DNA from: Pilimelia columellifera
GTDB taxonomy: Bacteria; Actinomycetota; Actinomycetes; Mycobacteriales; Micromonosporaceae
Assembly: GCF_039532605.1 (NCBI RefSeq)
Contig: NZ_BAAARY010000005.1
Location: 310,001-374,000, forward strand
Direction of reading: 5' to 3'
DNA: 64,000 nucleotides
Shown here: positions 49,439 to 57,528 of the stretch, piece after piece
Layout of the letters: every line of letters begins with the position of its first letter
Numbering within the stretch: position 1 is the first letter of the stretch
Notes under the pieces: model-generated
What the model saw: the letters and a program-made list of their open reading frames with translations, nothing else
Database searches by the model: none
What the model was told of the DNA's origin: nothing
Program-made: the position numbers and the translations under genes

Positions 49439-49882
49439 GTGCGTACGTACAGCCCGAAGCCGGGAGAGATCGAGCGGCAGTGGCACGTCATCGACGCGAC
49501 TGACGTCGTGCTCGGCCGCCTCGCCACCCATGCCGCGACGCTGCTCCGCGGAAAGCACAAGCCGACCTTCGCGCCGCACGTGGACGGTGGCGACTTCGTC
49601 ATCGTGATCAACGCGGGCAAGGTCGCACTGACCGGCAACAAGCGGGAAACCAAGATCGCTTACCGGCACTCCGGTCACCCGGGCGGTCTGAAGCAGGTCA
49701 AGTACGGCGAGCTGCTGGACAAGCGTCCGGAGCGGGCGATCGAGCTGGCCGTCAAGGGCATGCTGCCGCACAACAAGCTCGGCCGTCAGCTCATTACGAA
49801 GCTGAAGGTCTACCCGGGCGCCGAGCACCCGCACACCGCGCAGCAGCCGGTGCCGTTCGAGATCAAGCAGGTCGCGCAGTGA
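49439..49882 (+). CDS. rplM: 50S ribosomal protein L13
   Basis: This 147-residue protein (MRTYSPKPGEIERQWHVIDAT, ERAIELAVKGMLPHNKLGRQ; key GMLPHNKLG) is L13, an early 50S assembly protein. GTG start with only a weak ribosome-binding site. rpsI follows directly. Confidence 0.97.
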   Translation: MRTYSPKPGEIERQWHVIDATDVVLGRLATHAATLLRGKHKPTFAPHVDGGDFVIVINAGKVALTGNKRETKIAYRHSGHPGGLKQVKYGELLDKRPERAIELAVKGMLPHNKLGRQLITKLKVYPGAEHPHTAQQPVPFEIKQVAQ

Positions 49883-49917
49883 CGATCGACACGACCAGCG
49901 CAGGCGAAGGAAGCAGC

Positions 49918-50391
49918 ATGACCGACGACATTTCCGTGCCGACCCCGGTCGCCACCGAGGCTCCGGTCGCCGCCGCGGTGGTCGCCCCGCGGCTCCCGCG
50001 CGGCGACCGCCCGATCCAGACCGTTGGCCGCCGCAAGGAGGCGATCGTCCGCGTCCGGCTCGTCCCGGGTAGTGGCAAGATCACCTGCAACGGCCGTGAC
50101 CTGGAGGCGTACTTCCCGAGCAAGGTGCACCAGCAGCTCATCCGTGAGCCGTTCGTCACCTCCGAGAAGACCGAGACCTTCGACGTCATCGCCAATCTGC
50201 GTGGCGGCGGCATCACCGGCCAGGCGGGCGCGCTTCGGCTGGGCATCGCCCGGGCGCTCATCGAGAACGACGTCGACGACCGTCCCGGCCTGAAGAAGGC
50301 TGGCTTCCTCACCCGTGACTCCCGGGTCAAGGAAAGTAAGAAGTACGGCCTCAAGAAGGCCCGTAAGGCGCCGCAGTACTCCAAGCGTTGA
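49918..50391 (+). CDS. rpsI: 30S ribosomal protein S9
   Basis: The 157 residues start with an acidic/Ala/Pro stretch, then canonical S9 (GRRKEAIVRVRLVPGSGKITCNGR, GLKKARKAPQYSKR at the P-site-contacting end). ATG 49918 has GAAGGAAG upstream. A GTG at 49879 overlapping the rplM stop is possible and would add 13 residues. Confidence 0.95.
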   Translation: MTDDISVPTPVATEAPVAAAVVAPRLPRGDRPIQTVGRRKEAIVRVRLVPGSGKITCNGRDLEAYFPSKVHQQLIREPFVTSEKTETFDVIANLRGGGITGQAGALRLGIARALIENDVDDRPGLKKAGFLTRDSRVKESKKYGLKKARKAPQYSKR

Positions 50392-50410
50392 TCGTGCGCT
50401 AGTCACGAGA

Positions 50411-50442
50411 GGCCGGGCGCGTCCGTCAGGGCGTGTCCGGCC
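50411..50442 (+). terminator. Terminator after rpsI
   Basis: GGCCGGGCGCGTCC pairs with GGGCGTGTCCGGCC (14 bp including three G-T wobbles) around GTCA, followed by GTTCGCTGTTTC. It separates rpsI from glmM. Confidence 0.65.
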
Positions 50443-50511
50443 GTTCGCTGTTTCGGGGCGCCGTCGGCGTCCCGGCGATTCTCACTCGCTCCAGTGCGGA
50501 GGTTCCCAGTC

Positions 50512-51885
50512 ATGGGTCGGCTCTTCGGTACGGACGGCGTGCGTGGCCGCGCCAACGCGGACCTCACGCCCGAGTTGGCGATGTCGGTGGCGGTGGCCGC
50601 CGCCCGGGTGCTCGCCGAGCGGGACAGCAGCCACCAGCCGCTGGCGGTTGTCGGTCGCGACCCGCGAGCCAGCGGCGAGATGCTGGAGGCCGCGGTCGTC
50701 GCCGGTCTCGCCAGTGCCGGGGTGAACGTCCTGCGCGTCGGGGTCCTCCCGACGCCAGGCGTCGCGTACCTCACCGCGGAGACCAAGGCTGACCTCGGCG
50801 TCATGCTCTCCGCCTCGCACAACCCCATGCCGGACAACGGCATCAAGCTCTTCGCCGCCGGCGGCCACAAGCTCGCCGACGACGTCGAGGAGCAGATCGA
50901 GGCGGTGGTCGCCGACGCCGCCGGCCCGGGCGGCGACTGGCAGCGGCCGACCGGAGCGGCCATCGGCCGGGTGCATGATCTCCTCGACGGCGCCGACCAC
51001 TACGTCAAGCACCTGCTCGGCTCGGCGTCGCAGCCGCTGGCCGGCGTCAAGGTGGTCGTCGACTGCGCCAATGGGGCCGCCTCCGACATCGCCCCGGTGG
51101 TCTACCGGGAGGCCGGCGCCGAGGTCATCGCGATCCACGCCGAGCCGGACGGCCGCAACATCAACGAGAACTGCGGCTCCACCCACCTGGAGCAGGTCCG
51201 AGAGGCGGTGCTGGAGCACGGCGCCCACCTCGGGCTGGCGCACGACGGCGACGCCGACCGCTGCCTGGCCGTCGCCGCTGACGGCGCGACCGTCGACGGT
51301 GACCAGATCATGGCAGTGTTGGCTCTGGCGATGCGCGAGGCGGGGACGTTGGCGGGCGACACGCTCGTCGCGACCGTCATGAGCAACCTGGGGCTGAAGC
51401 TGGCGATGCGCGAGGCCGGGATCACGCTCCTGGAGACCAAGGTCGGCGACCGCTACGTCCTGGACGAGCTGCGGCGAGGTGGCTTCACGCTCGGCGGTGA
51501 GCAGAGCGGGCACCTGGTCATGCCGGCGTTCGCCACCACCGGGGACGGCGTGCTCACGGGCCTGCATCTCATGGCCCGGATGGCCGCTACCGGCCGGAGC
51601 CTGGTCGAGCTCGCGGGGGTGGTCACGCCGCTTCCGCAGGTCCTCATCAATGTTCCGGTGGCGGACCGGACGGCCGGCGCCACCGATCTGGCGGTGCTCG
51701 CCGCGGTGGCGGACGCCGAGGCGGAGCTGGCCGGCGCCGGTCGGGTGCTGCTGCGCCCGTCGGGCACGGAGCCGCTGGTACGGGTGATGGTGGAGGCGCC
51801 GACCGCGCGGGCGGCCGGCGAGGTGGCCGACCGGGTCGCCGCCGCGGTGCGTCGGGCCAGCCCGGCGGGTCGGGACGCCAGCTGA
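50512..51885 (+). CDS. glmM: Phosphoglucosamine mutase
   Basis: This 457-residue enzyme converts GlcN-6-P to GlcN-1-P for UDP-GlcNAc. The phosphoserine loop is SASHNPMPDNG with S102. The Mg-binding DGDADRC, the sugar loop GEQSGH and the phosphate loop RPSGTEPLVRVM are all present. ATG after GGAGG. glmS downstream supplies its substrate. Confidence 0.97.
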   Translation: MGRLFGTDGVRGRANADLTPELAMSVAVAAARVLAERDSSHQPLAVVGRDPRASGEMLEAAVVAGLASAGVNVLRVGVLPTPGVAYLTAETKADLGVMLSASHNPMPDNGIKLFAAGGHKLADDVEEQIEAVVADAAGPGGDWQRPTGAAIGRVHDLLDGADHYVKHLLGSASQPLAGVKVVVDCANGAASDIAPVVYREAGAEVIAIHAEPDGRNINENCGSTHLEQVREAVLEHGAHLGLAHDGDADRCLAVAADGATVDGDQIMAVLALAMREAGTLAGDTLVATVMSNLGLKLAMREAGITLLETKVGDRYVLDELRRGGFTLGGEQSGHLVMPAFATTGDGVLTGLHLMARMAATGRSLVELAGVVTPLPQVLINVPVADRTAGATDLAVLAAVADAEAELAGAGRVLLRPSGTEPLVRVMVEAPTARAAGEVADRVAAAVRRASPAGRDAS

Positions 51886-51965
51886 TCGGAGTGTTCGCCC
51901 GCGCGACGACCCACCGCCGCTTCAGGTCATTCCGGCAGCGGCGGCGCTATATCGATCAAAAGGTC

Positions 51966-52008
51966 TGCGCGAAAGTATGAGATCCACGCACTGGTGATGC
52001 GCGAAAGT
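51966..52008 (+). repeat. 11-nt direct repeat upstream of glmS
   Basis: TGCGCGAAAGT occurs at 51966-51976 and again at 51998-52008, 32 bases apart (about three helical turns). The second copy ends 4 bases before the glmS -10 box. The position suits a repressor or activator site. Confidence 0.5.
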
Positions 52009-52012
52009 GGGC

Positions 52013-52018
52013 TACCAT
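52013..52018 (+). promoter_or_regulatory. glmS -10 box, leaderless
   Basis: TACCAT ends 7 bases before the glmS ATG, which implies that the mRNA begins at or next to the start codon. No ribosome-binding site precedes the ATG, in agreement. The -35 is poor. Confidence 0.5.
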
Positions 52019-52025
52019 TCGGCGC

Positions 52026-53921
52026 ATGTGTGGAATCGTGGGGTACGTCGGCGCGCGGCCGGCTCTGACCATCGTCCTCGACGGCCTGCGTCGCCTGGAG
52101 TACCGGGGCTACGACTCCGCAGGCGTCGCCGTGCTTGGTGACGGCGAGCTGCTCACCGAGAAACGGGCCGGCAAGCTGGCCAACCTCGAGAAAGCGCTCG
52201 GCGAGCGGGTCCCGGCTGAGGGCATCGGCATCGACGGCGGTCACACCGGCATCGGCCACACCCGGTGGGCGACCCACGGCGGCCCGACGGACCGCAACGC
52301 CCACCCGCACGTCTCGACCGACGGCCGGGTCGCGGTGATCCACAACGGCATCATCGAGAACTTCGCCAAGCTGCGCGCCGAGCTGGAGAGCGCCGGCGTC
52401 GAGTTCGCCAGCGACACCGACACCGAGTGCGCGGCGCACCTGGTCGCCGCCGAACTGGCCGATGTCGACGCCGAAGGCTTCGTCGGCGACGGCGCGGCCC
52501 GGCTCGCCGAGGCGATGCGTCGGGTCTGCCGTCGCCTGGACGGCGCCTTCACCCTGCTCGCCGTCGACACCCGCACCCCCGACGCGGTCGTCGGGGCCCG
52601 GCGTAATTCGCCGCTGGTCGTCGGCCGCGGCGACGGCGAGCACTTCATGGCCAGCGACGTGTCCGCGTTCATCGAGCACACCCGCGAGGCGATCGAGCTG
52701 GGCCAGGACCAGGTCGTGCTCATCACCCCCGCGGGAGTCGTCATCACCGACTTCGACGGCGCGCCCGCGCAGGGCAAGGACTTCCACATCGACTGGGACG
52801 CCTCCGCCGCCGAGAAGGGTGGCTACGACTACTTCATGCTGAAAGAGATCGACGAGCAGCCCCAGGCGGTCGCCGAGACCCTGCTCGGGCGGCTGTCCGA
52901 AACCGGGCAGATCGTCCTGGACGAGGTCCGCCTCACCGACCAGGACCTACGCGACGTCGACAAGATCTTCATCATCGCCTGTGGCACCGCCTACCACTCG
53001 GGGATGGTCGCCAAGTATGCCATCGAGCACTGGACCCGGATCCCGTGCGAGGTGGAGCTGGCCAGCGAGTTCCGCTACCGCGACCCGGTGCTGGACCGCT
53101 CCACCCTCGTCATCGCCATCTCCCAGTCCGGCGAGACCATGGACACCCTGATGGCGTTGCGGCACGCCAAGGAGCAGAAGGCCCGCGTTCTGGCCATCTG
53201 CAACACCAACGGATCGACGATCCCGCGCGAGTCCGACGCCGTCCTCTACACCCATGGCGGCCCTGAGATCGCGGTGGCGTCGACCAAGGCGTTCCTCACC
53301 CAGCTCGCCGCGTGCTATCTGGTCGGCCTGCACCTGGCACAGGTCCGTGGCGTCATGTACGCCGACGAGGTCGGCGCCGTCGTCGACCAGCTTCAGCAGG
53401 CGCCGGCGCAGCTCACCGAGGTTCTCGCCGCGATGGGGCCGGTCCGTCAGCTCGCCCGGGACCTCAAGGACGCCTCGACGGTGCTGTTCATCGGCCGGCA
53501 CGTCGGCTACCCGGTGGCCCTGGAAGGCGCGCTCAAGCTCAAGGAGCTGGCGTACATGCACGCCGAGGGCTTCGCCGCCGGCGAGCTGAAGCACGGCTCG
53601 ATCGCTCTCATCGACGACGGCACCCCGGTAGTCTGCATCGTTCCGTCGCCGGTGGGCCGCGGGATGCTGCACGACAAGATGGTCTCCAACATCCAGGAGG
53701 TCCGCGCCCGGGGCGCCCGCACCATCGTCATCGCCGAGGCGGGGGACGAGGCGGTCGCCGCGTACGCTGACCACCTCATCTATGTGCCGCGCACGCCGAC
53801 GCTGCTCGCCCCGCTCATGACGACGGTGCCGTTGCAGGTCCTGGCCTGCGGCATCGCTGACGCCCGCGGCAACGATGTCGACCAGCCGCGGAACCTGGCG
53901 AAGTCGGTCACAGTCGAGTAG
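52026..53921 (+). CDS. glmS: Glutamine-fructose-6-phosphate aminotransferase (isomerising)
   Basis: This 631-residue enzyme makes GlcN-6-P. The glutaminase domain starts with the catalytic Cys (MCGIVGYVG, C2) and covers about 1-225. Two SIS domains follow (about 300-430 with SQSGETMDT, and 475-610). No glmS ribozyme is present; the mRNA appears to be leaderless. First committed enzyme for cell-wall amino sugars. Confidence 0.97.
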   Translation: MCGIVGYVGARPALTIVLDGLRRLEYRGYDSAGVAVLGDGELLTEKRAGKLANLEKALGERVPAEGIGIDGGHTGIGHTRWATHGGPTDRNAHPHVSTDGRVAVIHNGIIENFAKLRAELESAGVEFASDTDTECAAHLVAAELADVDAEGFVGDGAARLAEAMRRVCRRLDGAFTLLAVDTRTPDAVVGARRNSPLVVGRGDGEHFMASDVSAFIEHTREAIELGQDQVVLITPAGVVITDFDGAPAQGKDFHIDWDASAAEKGGYDYFMLKEIDEQPQAVAETLLGRLSETGQIVLDEVRLTDQDLRDVDKIFIIACGTAYHSGMVAKYAIEHWTRIPCEVELASEFRYRDPVLDRSTLVIAISQSGETMDTLMALRHAKEQKARVLAICNTNGSTIPRESDAVLYTHGGPEIAVASTKAFLTQLAACYLVGLHLAQVRGVMYADEVGAVVDQLQQAPAQLTEVLAAMGPVRQLARDLKDASTVLFIGRHVGYPVALEGALKLKELAYMHAEGFAAGELKHGSIALIDDGTPVVCIVPSPVGRGMLHDKMVSNIQEVRARGARTIVIAEAGDEAVAAYADHLIYVPRTPTLLAPLMTTVPLQVLACGIADARGNDVDQPRNLAKSVTVE

Positions 53922-53952
53922 GTGGCCATGATCTGCCCGGCGAAGCCCGTCT

Positions 53953-53981
53953 CTATCGGGTGGGTGGTGGCCGCCCGATAG
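53953..53981 (+). terminator. Terminator after glmS
   Basis: CTATCGGGTGG pairs with CCGCCCGATAG (11 bp, one T-G wobble) around GTGGTGG. Its right arm overlaps the acpS -10 box. Confidence 0.6.
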
Positions 53982-53984
53982 GGT
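53979..53984 (+). promoter_or_regulatory. acpS -10 box, leaderless
   Basis: TAGGGT ends 7 bases before the GTG at 53992, and no ribosome-binding site precedes the GTG. A leaderless transcript is implied. -35 not evident. Confidence 0.4.
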
Positions 53985-53991
53985 CACTAGC

Positions 53992-54360
53992 GTGATTGTG
54001 TCGGTTGGTATCGATGTCGTCCGGGTCGAGCGGTTCACAACGGCGTTGCGACGCACGCCGTTGCTCGCTGACCGGATCTTCACCGCCGACGAACGCTCAA
54101 CTCCGTCCGGCAACCCGCGGACCCCGGAGTCGCTGGCCGCCCGCTTCGCCGCGAAGGAGGCCGTCGCCAAGGCGCTCGGCGCCCCCGGCGGCCTCAACTG
54201 GCACGACTGCGAGGTGGTGTCGGACCCGGACGGCCGTCCCTGGCTGACGGTGTCGGGCACGGTCGCGGCGGTGGCGCAGGAGCGGGGCATCAACCGCTGG
54301 CATCTGTCGTTGTCGCACGACGGCGGGATCGCCTCGGCGATGGTGGTGGCTGAGCGGTGA
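53992..54360 (+). CDS. acpS: Holo-[acyl-carrier-protein] synthase
   Basis: This 122-residue enzyme moves phosphopantetheine from CoA to apo-ACP. Metal ligands are D8 (GIDVVRVERF) and E56 (RFAAKEAVAKALG), and the C-terminal WHLSLSHDGG is intact. GTG start; 4-base overlap with the next gene. Confidence 0.95.
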   Translation: MIVSVGIDVVRVERFTTALRRTPLLADRIFTADERSTPSGNPRTPESLAARFAAKEAVAKALGAPGGLNWHDCEVVSDPDGRPWLTVSGTVAAVAQERGINRWHLSLSHDGGIASAMVVAER

Positions 54361-55820
54361 GGGCCGCCTACCGGGTGGCGGACGTCCGGTCGGCCGAGGC
54401 CGCGCTGCTGGCGACGGTTCCGCCGGGCGCCCTGATGGCCCGCGCGGCGGCGGGCCTTGCCCGACGCTGCGGGCAGTTGTTGTCCGAGCGCGGCGGCCGG
54501 TACGGGTCGCGGGCGGTGCTGCTGGTGGGCCCGGGGGACAACGGCGGCGACGCGTTGTTCGCCGGCGCCGAGCTGGCGCGGCAGGGCGTGCGGGTGTCGG
54601 CGGTCGCGGTGGTCCCGGACCGGATCCATGCCGGCGGGCTCGCCGCGTTGCGGTCCGCTGGCGGGCGGCTGGCCGACGAGGCGCTGTCCGCGCCCTGCGA
54701 TCTCGTTGTCGACGGCATCGTGGGCATCGGCGGGGTGGGTCCATTGTTGGGGCGGGCGCTGGCGTTGGTCGGCGCGGTCACGGCCGTTCCAGCATCAGCC
54801 GGCGGCCCGGTCGTCGTGGCGGTAGACCTTCCCAGCGGGGTGTCCGCCGACACCGGCGACGTGCCGGGCCCGGCGGTGCGCGCGGACGTGACCGTCACAT
54901 TCGGTTGCCTCAAGCCGGCGTTGGTGGTCGGTCCGGCCGCGGAGCTCGCTGGCGAGGTGGAGCTGGTCGACATCGGCCTGGGTCCGTTCGTGCGGGCGGA
55001 GCCGGCAGTGCGGGTTGCCGATGACGGGGACGTTCGTTCGTGGTGGCCTGTCCCGGGCCCGCAGTCGGACAAGTACCTGCGTGGAGTGGTCGCCCTGGCC
55101 ACTGGCTCGGTGACGTACCCCGGCGCGGCGGTGCTGTCGGTCGGTGGCGCGGCAGCCGGTCCGGCCGGCCTCATCCGGTACGCGGGCGCGGCACGTGAGC
55201 AGGTGCTGACCCGCCATCCCCAGGTGATCGCCGCGACCCGGGTGGCCGACGCCGGCCGGGCGCAGGCCTGGGTCTGCGGCAGCGGGCTGGGGAGCGGTGC
55301 GCGTGCGATCGCGGATCTGCGCGCGGTGCTGGCCACCCCGGTCCCGGTGGTGCTGGACGCGGACGCCATCGCCATGCTGGTGGACGGCGCCATGGCGGAG
55401 CTGCTGCGGGCGCGCCGGGCGCCGCTGGTGCTCACCCCGCACGACGGCGAGTTCGCCCGGTTGGCCGGAGCGCCGCCGGGGGCGGACCGGGTGGGCGCGG
55501 CGCTGCGTCTGGCGGCCTGGACGAACGCGGTGGTGCTGCTCAAGGGCTCGCGGACGATCGTCGCCTCCCCGGACGGGCAGGCGTGGGCGAATGCGACGGG
55601 TTGTGCGGCGCTGGCCACCGCTGGCGCCGGCGATGTGCTGGCGGGGCTGCTCGGATCGTTGTTGGCCGCGGGTCTGCCACCGGTCAGGGCGGCGGTGGCG
55701 GCGGCGTACGCGCACGGCCTGGCGGGTCGAGCGGCGGCGCGGGTCGGCGCGGTCACGGCGACCGACCTGGTGACGGCGTTGCCCACGGTGACCGGTAGCC
55801 TGACAGCCCCGTGTCGCTGA
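54357..55820 (+). CDS. nnr: Bifunctional NAD(P)HX epimerase / ADP-dependent dehydratase
   Basis: This 487-residue fusion repairs hydrated NAD(P)H. The N-terminal YjeF_N epimerase domain (about 1-215; VGPGDNGGDALFAGAELAR, AVDLPSGVSADTG) precedes the C-terminal ribokinase-like dehydratase domain (about 225-487; ANATGCAALATAGAGDVLAG). The acpS-nnr-alr-tsaE order is conserved in actinobacteria. GTG overlaps the acpS stop. Confidence 0.95.
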   Translation: MRAAYRVADVRSAEAALLATVPPGALMARAAAGLARRCGQLLSERGGRYGSRAVLLVGPGDNGGDALFAGAELARQGVRVSAVAVVPDRIHAGGLAALRSAGGRLADEALSAPCDLVVDGIVGIGGVGPLLGRALALVGAVTAVPASAGGPVVVAVDLPSGVSADTGDVPGPAVRADVTVTFGCLKPALVVGPAAELAGEVELVDIGLGPFVRAEPAVRVADDGDVRSWWPVPGPQSDKYLRGVVALATGSVTYPGAAVLSVGGAAAGPAGLIRYAGAAREQVLTRHPQVIAATRVADAGRAQAWVCGSGLGSGARAIADLRAVLATPVPVVLDADAIAMLVDGAMAELLRARRAPLVLTPHDGEFARLAGAPPGADRVGAALRLAAWTNAVVLLKGSRTIVASPDGQAWANATGCAALATAGAGDVLAGLLGSLLAAGLPPVRAAVAAAYAHGLAGRAAARVGAVTATDLVTALPTVTGSLTAPCR

Positions 55821-55859
55821 GATGCCGTATCGCTGAGATTCGGTCGAGTCCTGTGCACG

Positions 55860-55899
55860 GTCGAGCCCCGCGTGCACAGGGCAGAACGCGGGGCTCGAC
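55860..55899. terminator. Bidirectional terminator between nnr and cspA
   Basis: A perfect 14-bp stem (GTCGAGCCCCGCGT with ACGCGGGGCTCGAC) has a 12-base loop and lies between convergent genes. An alternative 9-bp stem, CCTGTGCAC (55850-55858) with GTGCACAGG (55872-55880), places its right arm in the first hairpin's loop. Confidence 0.7.
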
Positions 55900-55994
55900 A
55901 GGTTCTCCGGCGAAGCCGGTTCCCTGGGCGGCTGGTCGCTAGGGCGGCTCAGCCAGGTCAGCGGCCGCTCGACGTACGCGGGCCGCGACCGGAA

Positions 55995-56198
55995 TCAGAG
56001 CGGGCGGACGGACTCGGCCTGCGGGCCCTTGGGGCCCTTGCCGATCTCGAACTCAACCCGCTGGTTCTCCTCCAGTGACCGGTAGCCGCTGGCCTGAATC
56101 GCCGAGAAGTGGACGAAGACATCCGCTCCGCCCTCGTCGACCGTGATGAAGCCGTAACCCTTTTCGGCGTTGAACCACTTGACGGTTCCCTGTGCCAT
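55995..56198 (-). CDS. cspA: Cold-shock domain protein
   Basis: This 67-residue OB-fold protein (MAQGTVKWFNAEKGYGFI, then DVFVHFSAI) has both RNA-binding motifs KGYGFI and VFVHF. It binds single-stranded nucleic acid and acts as an RNA chaperone. The ATG has GGAAGG upstream on the minus strand. Divergent from alr. Confidence 0.97.
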   Translation of the reverse strand: MAQGTVKWFNAEKGYGFITVDEGGADVFVHFSAIQASGYRSLEENQRVEFEIGKGPKGPQAESVRPL

Positions 56199-56224
56199 TG
56201 CTGGCGCCTTCCTTAGTGCGGACA

Positions 56225-56254
56225 TAACTAGCGCAAGCAGGACACCAACCGCAA
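56225..56254 (-). promoter_or_regulatory. Putative cspA promoter
   Basis: On the minus strand TTGCGG and TAGTTA are separated by 18 bases, giving a short leader of about 20 bases. The surrounding 56220-56320 is the most AT-rich stretch near here and repeats CGCAAGCAGG at 56232-56241 and 56288-56297. Confidence 0.4.
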
Positions 56255-56396
56255 AACAGCACATGCATGCTGCAACGACATACATACCGCAAGCAGGCAA
56301 TATAGGCCATAATGCGCCTACGCTACTTACAGGTCTGCGCCAATCAGCGCCCTGCGCGCCGAGTACAGCGTTGCAGGTTCCACGGGCCTCCGCCAG

Positions 56397-56402
56397 TAGT
56401 CT
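56397..56402 (+). promoter_or_regulatory. alr -10 box, leaderless
   Basis: TAGTCT ends 7 bases before the alr ATG. A TTGCAG at 56371 is the nearest -35-like box, 20 bases upstream. No ribosome-binding site is seen, in keeping with leaderless initiation. Confidence 0.45.
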
Positions 56403-56409
56403 GGTGGAC

Positions 56410-57528
56410 ATGTGGCAGGCGGAGACTCGTATCGACCTCAACGCGGTTCGTGGCAACGTCGCCCGCATGCGCGCCACCACCACCGCCGAGATCATGGCGG
56501 TCGTGAAGGGCGACGGATACGGGCACGGCGCAACGCGATCGGCGCTCGCCGCGCTCGCCGGCGGCGCCACCTGGCTGGGTGTGTGCTCCATTGACGAGGC
56601 TCTCGCGTTACGCGCCGACGGCATCACCGCACCGGTGCTCGCCTGGCTGCTGACCCCGGGCGCCGACTTCGACGCGGCGGTGGCCAATGACATCGACGTA
56701 TCGGTCAGCGACGTCGGGTTGCTCGCCGAGGCGCGCGACGCCGCCCGTCGGGCCGGTCGCCCGGTCCGGGCACATCTCAAAGTAGACACTGGTCTCGCCC
56801 GTGGCGGCGCCACCGCCGCGCAGTGGCCGCAGCTCGTCGAGGCCGCTGCCAAGGCCCAGGCCGACGAGTCGGTCGAGGTCGTGGGCTGCTGGAGCCATTT
56901 CGTCCACGCCGACAGCCCCCGACACCGCACCACCGATGACCAGATCGACGCGTTCAGCGCCGCGCTCACGGTCGCCGAACGCGGTGGCGTCCGGCCCCGG
57001 TACCGGCATCTGGCGAACTCCGCCGCCACCCTTACCCGGCCGGACACCCACTTCGATCTCGTCCGTCCCGGGCTCGCCTGCTACGGTCTCTCGCCGATCG
57101 CCGGCGAGACCTTCGGGCTCACCCCGGCGATGACGGCCCGGGCACGGGTGGCGCTGGTCAAGCGGGTCCCCGCCGGCCAGGGCGTCTCATACGCGCACAC
57201 CTACCACGCCACGCGGGAGACCACCCTGGCGCTGGTCCCGATCGGGTACGCCGACGGGGTGCCCCGGGCCGCCTCGAACGTAGGACCGGTGCAGCTCGGC
57301 GGCGTCCGGCGGCGGATCTCGGGCCGGGTCTGCATGGACCAGTTCATCATCGACTGTGGCGACGATCCGGTCGCTGCTGGAGACGTGGTCACCCTGTTCG
57401 GCTCCGGCGCCGACGGCGCGCCCACCGCCGACGACTGGGCGGCCGCCATCGACACCATCAACTACGAGATCGTCACCCGGTTCGGCAGCCTCCGGGCGCC
57501 GCTCGTCTTCGACGAGCTGCTGCCATGA
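56410..57528 (+). CDS. alr: Alanine racemase
   Basis: This 372-residue PLP enzyme makes D-alanine for peptidoglycan. The PLP lysine is K33 (VVKGDGYGHG), and the catalytic Tyr sits in GVSYAHTYHA. The C-terminal beta domain shows SGRVCMDQFIIDCGD. ATG 56410 is fixed by family alignment (MWQAETRIDLNAV). Overlaps the next gene by 4 bases. Confidence 0.96.
   Translation: MWQAETRIDLNAVRGNVARMRATTTAEIMAVVKGDGYGHGATRSALAALAGGATWLGVCSIDEALALRADGITAPVLAWLLTPGADFDAAVANDIDVSVSDVGLLAEARDAARRAGRPVRAHLKVDTGLARGGATAAQWPQLVEAAAKAQADESVEVVGCWSHFVHADSPRHRTTDDQIDAFSAALTVAERGGVRPRYRHLANSAATLTRPDTHFDLVRPGLACYGLSPIAGETFGLTPAMTARARVALVKRVPAGQGVSYAHTYHATRETTLALVPIGYADGVPRAASNVGPVQLGGVRRRISGRVCMDQFIIDCGDDPVAAGDVVTLFGSGADGAPTADDWAAAIDTINYEIVTRFGSLRAPLVFDELLP

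Noticed and set aside
51886..52025. A glmS ribozyme upstream of glmS
   Set aside because: The gap is 140 bases, lacks the ribozyme core, and has a -10 box 7 bases before the ATG.
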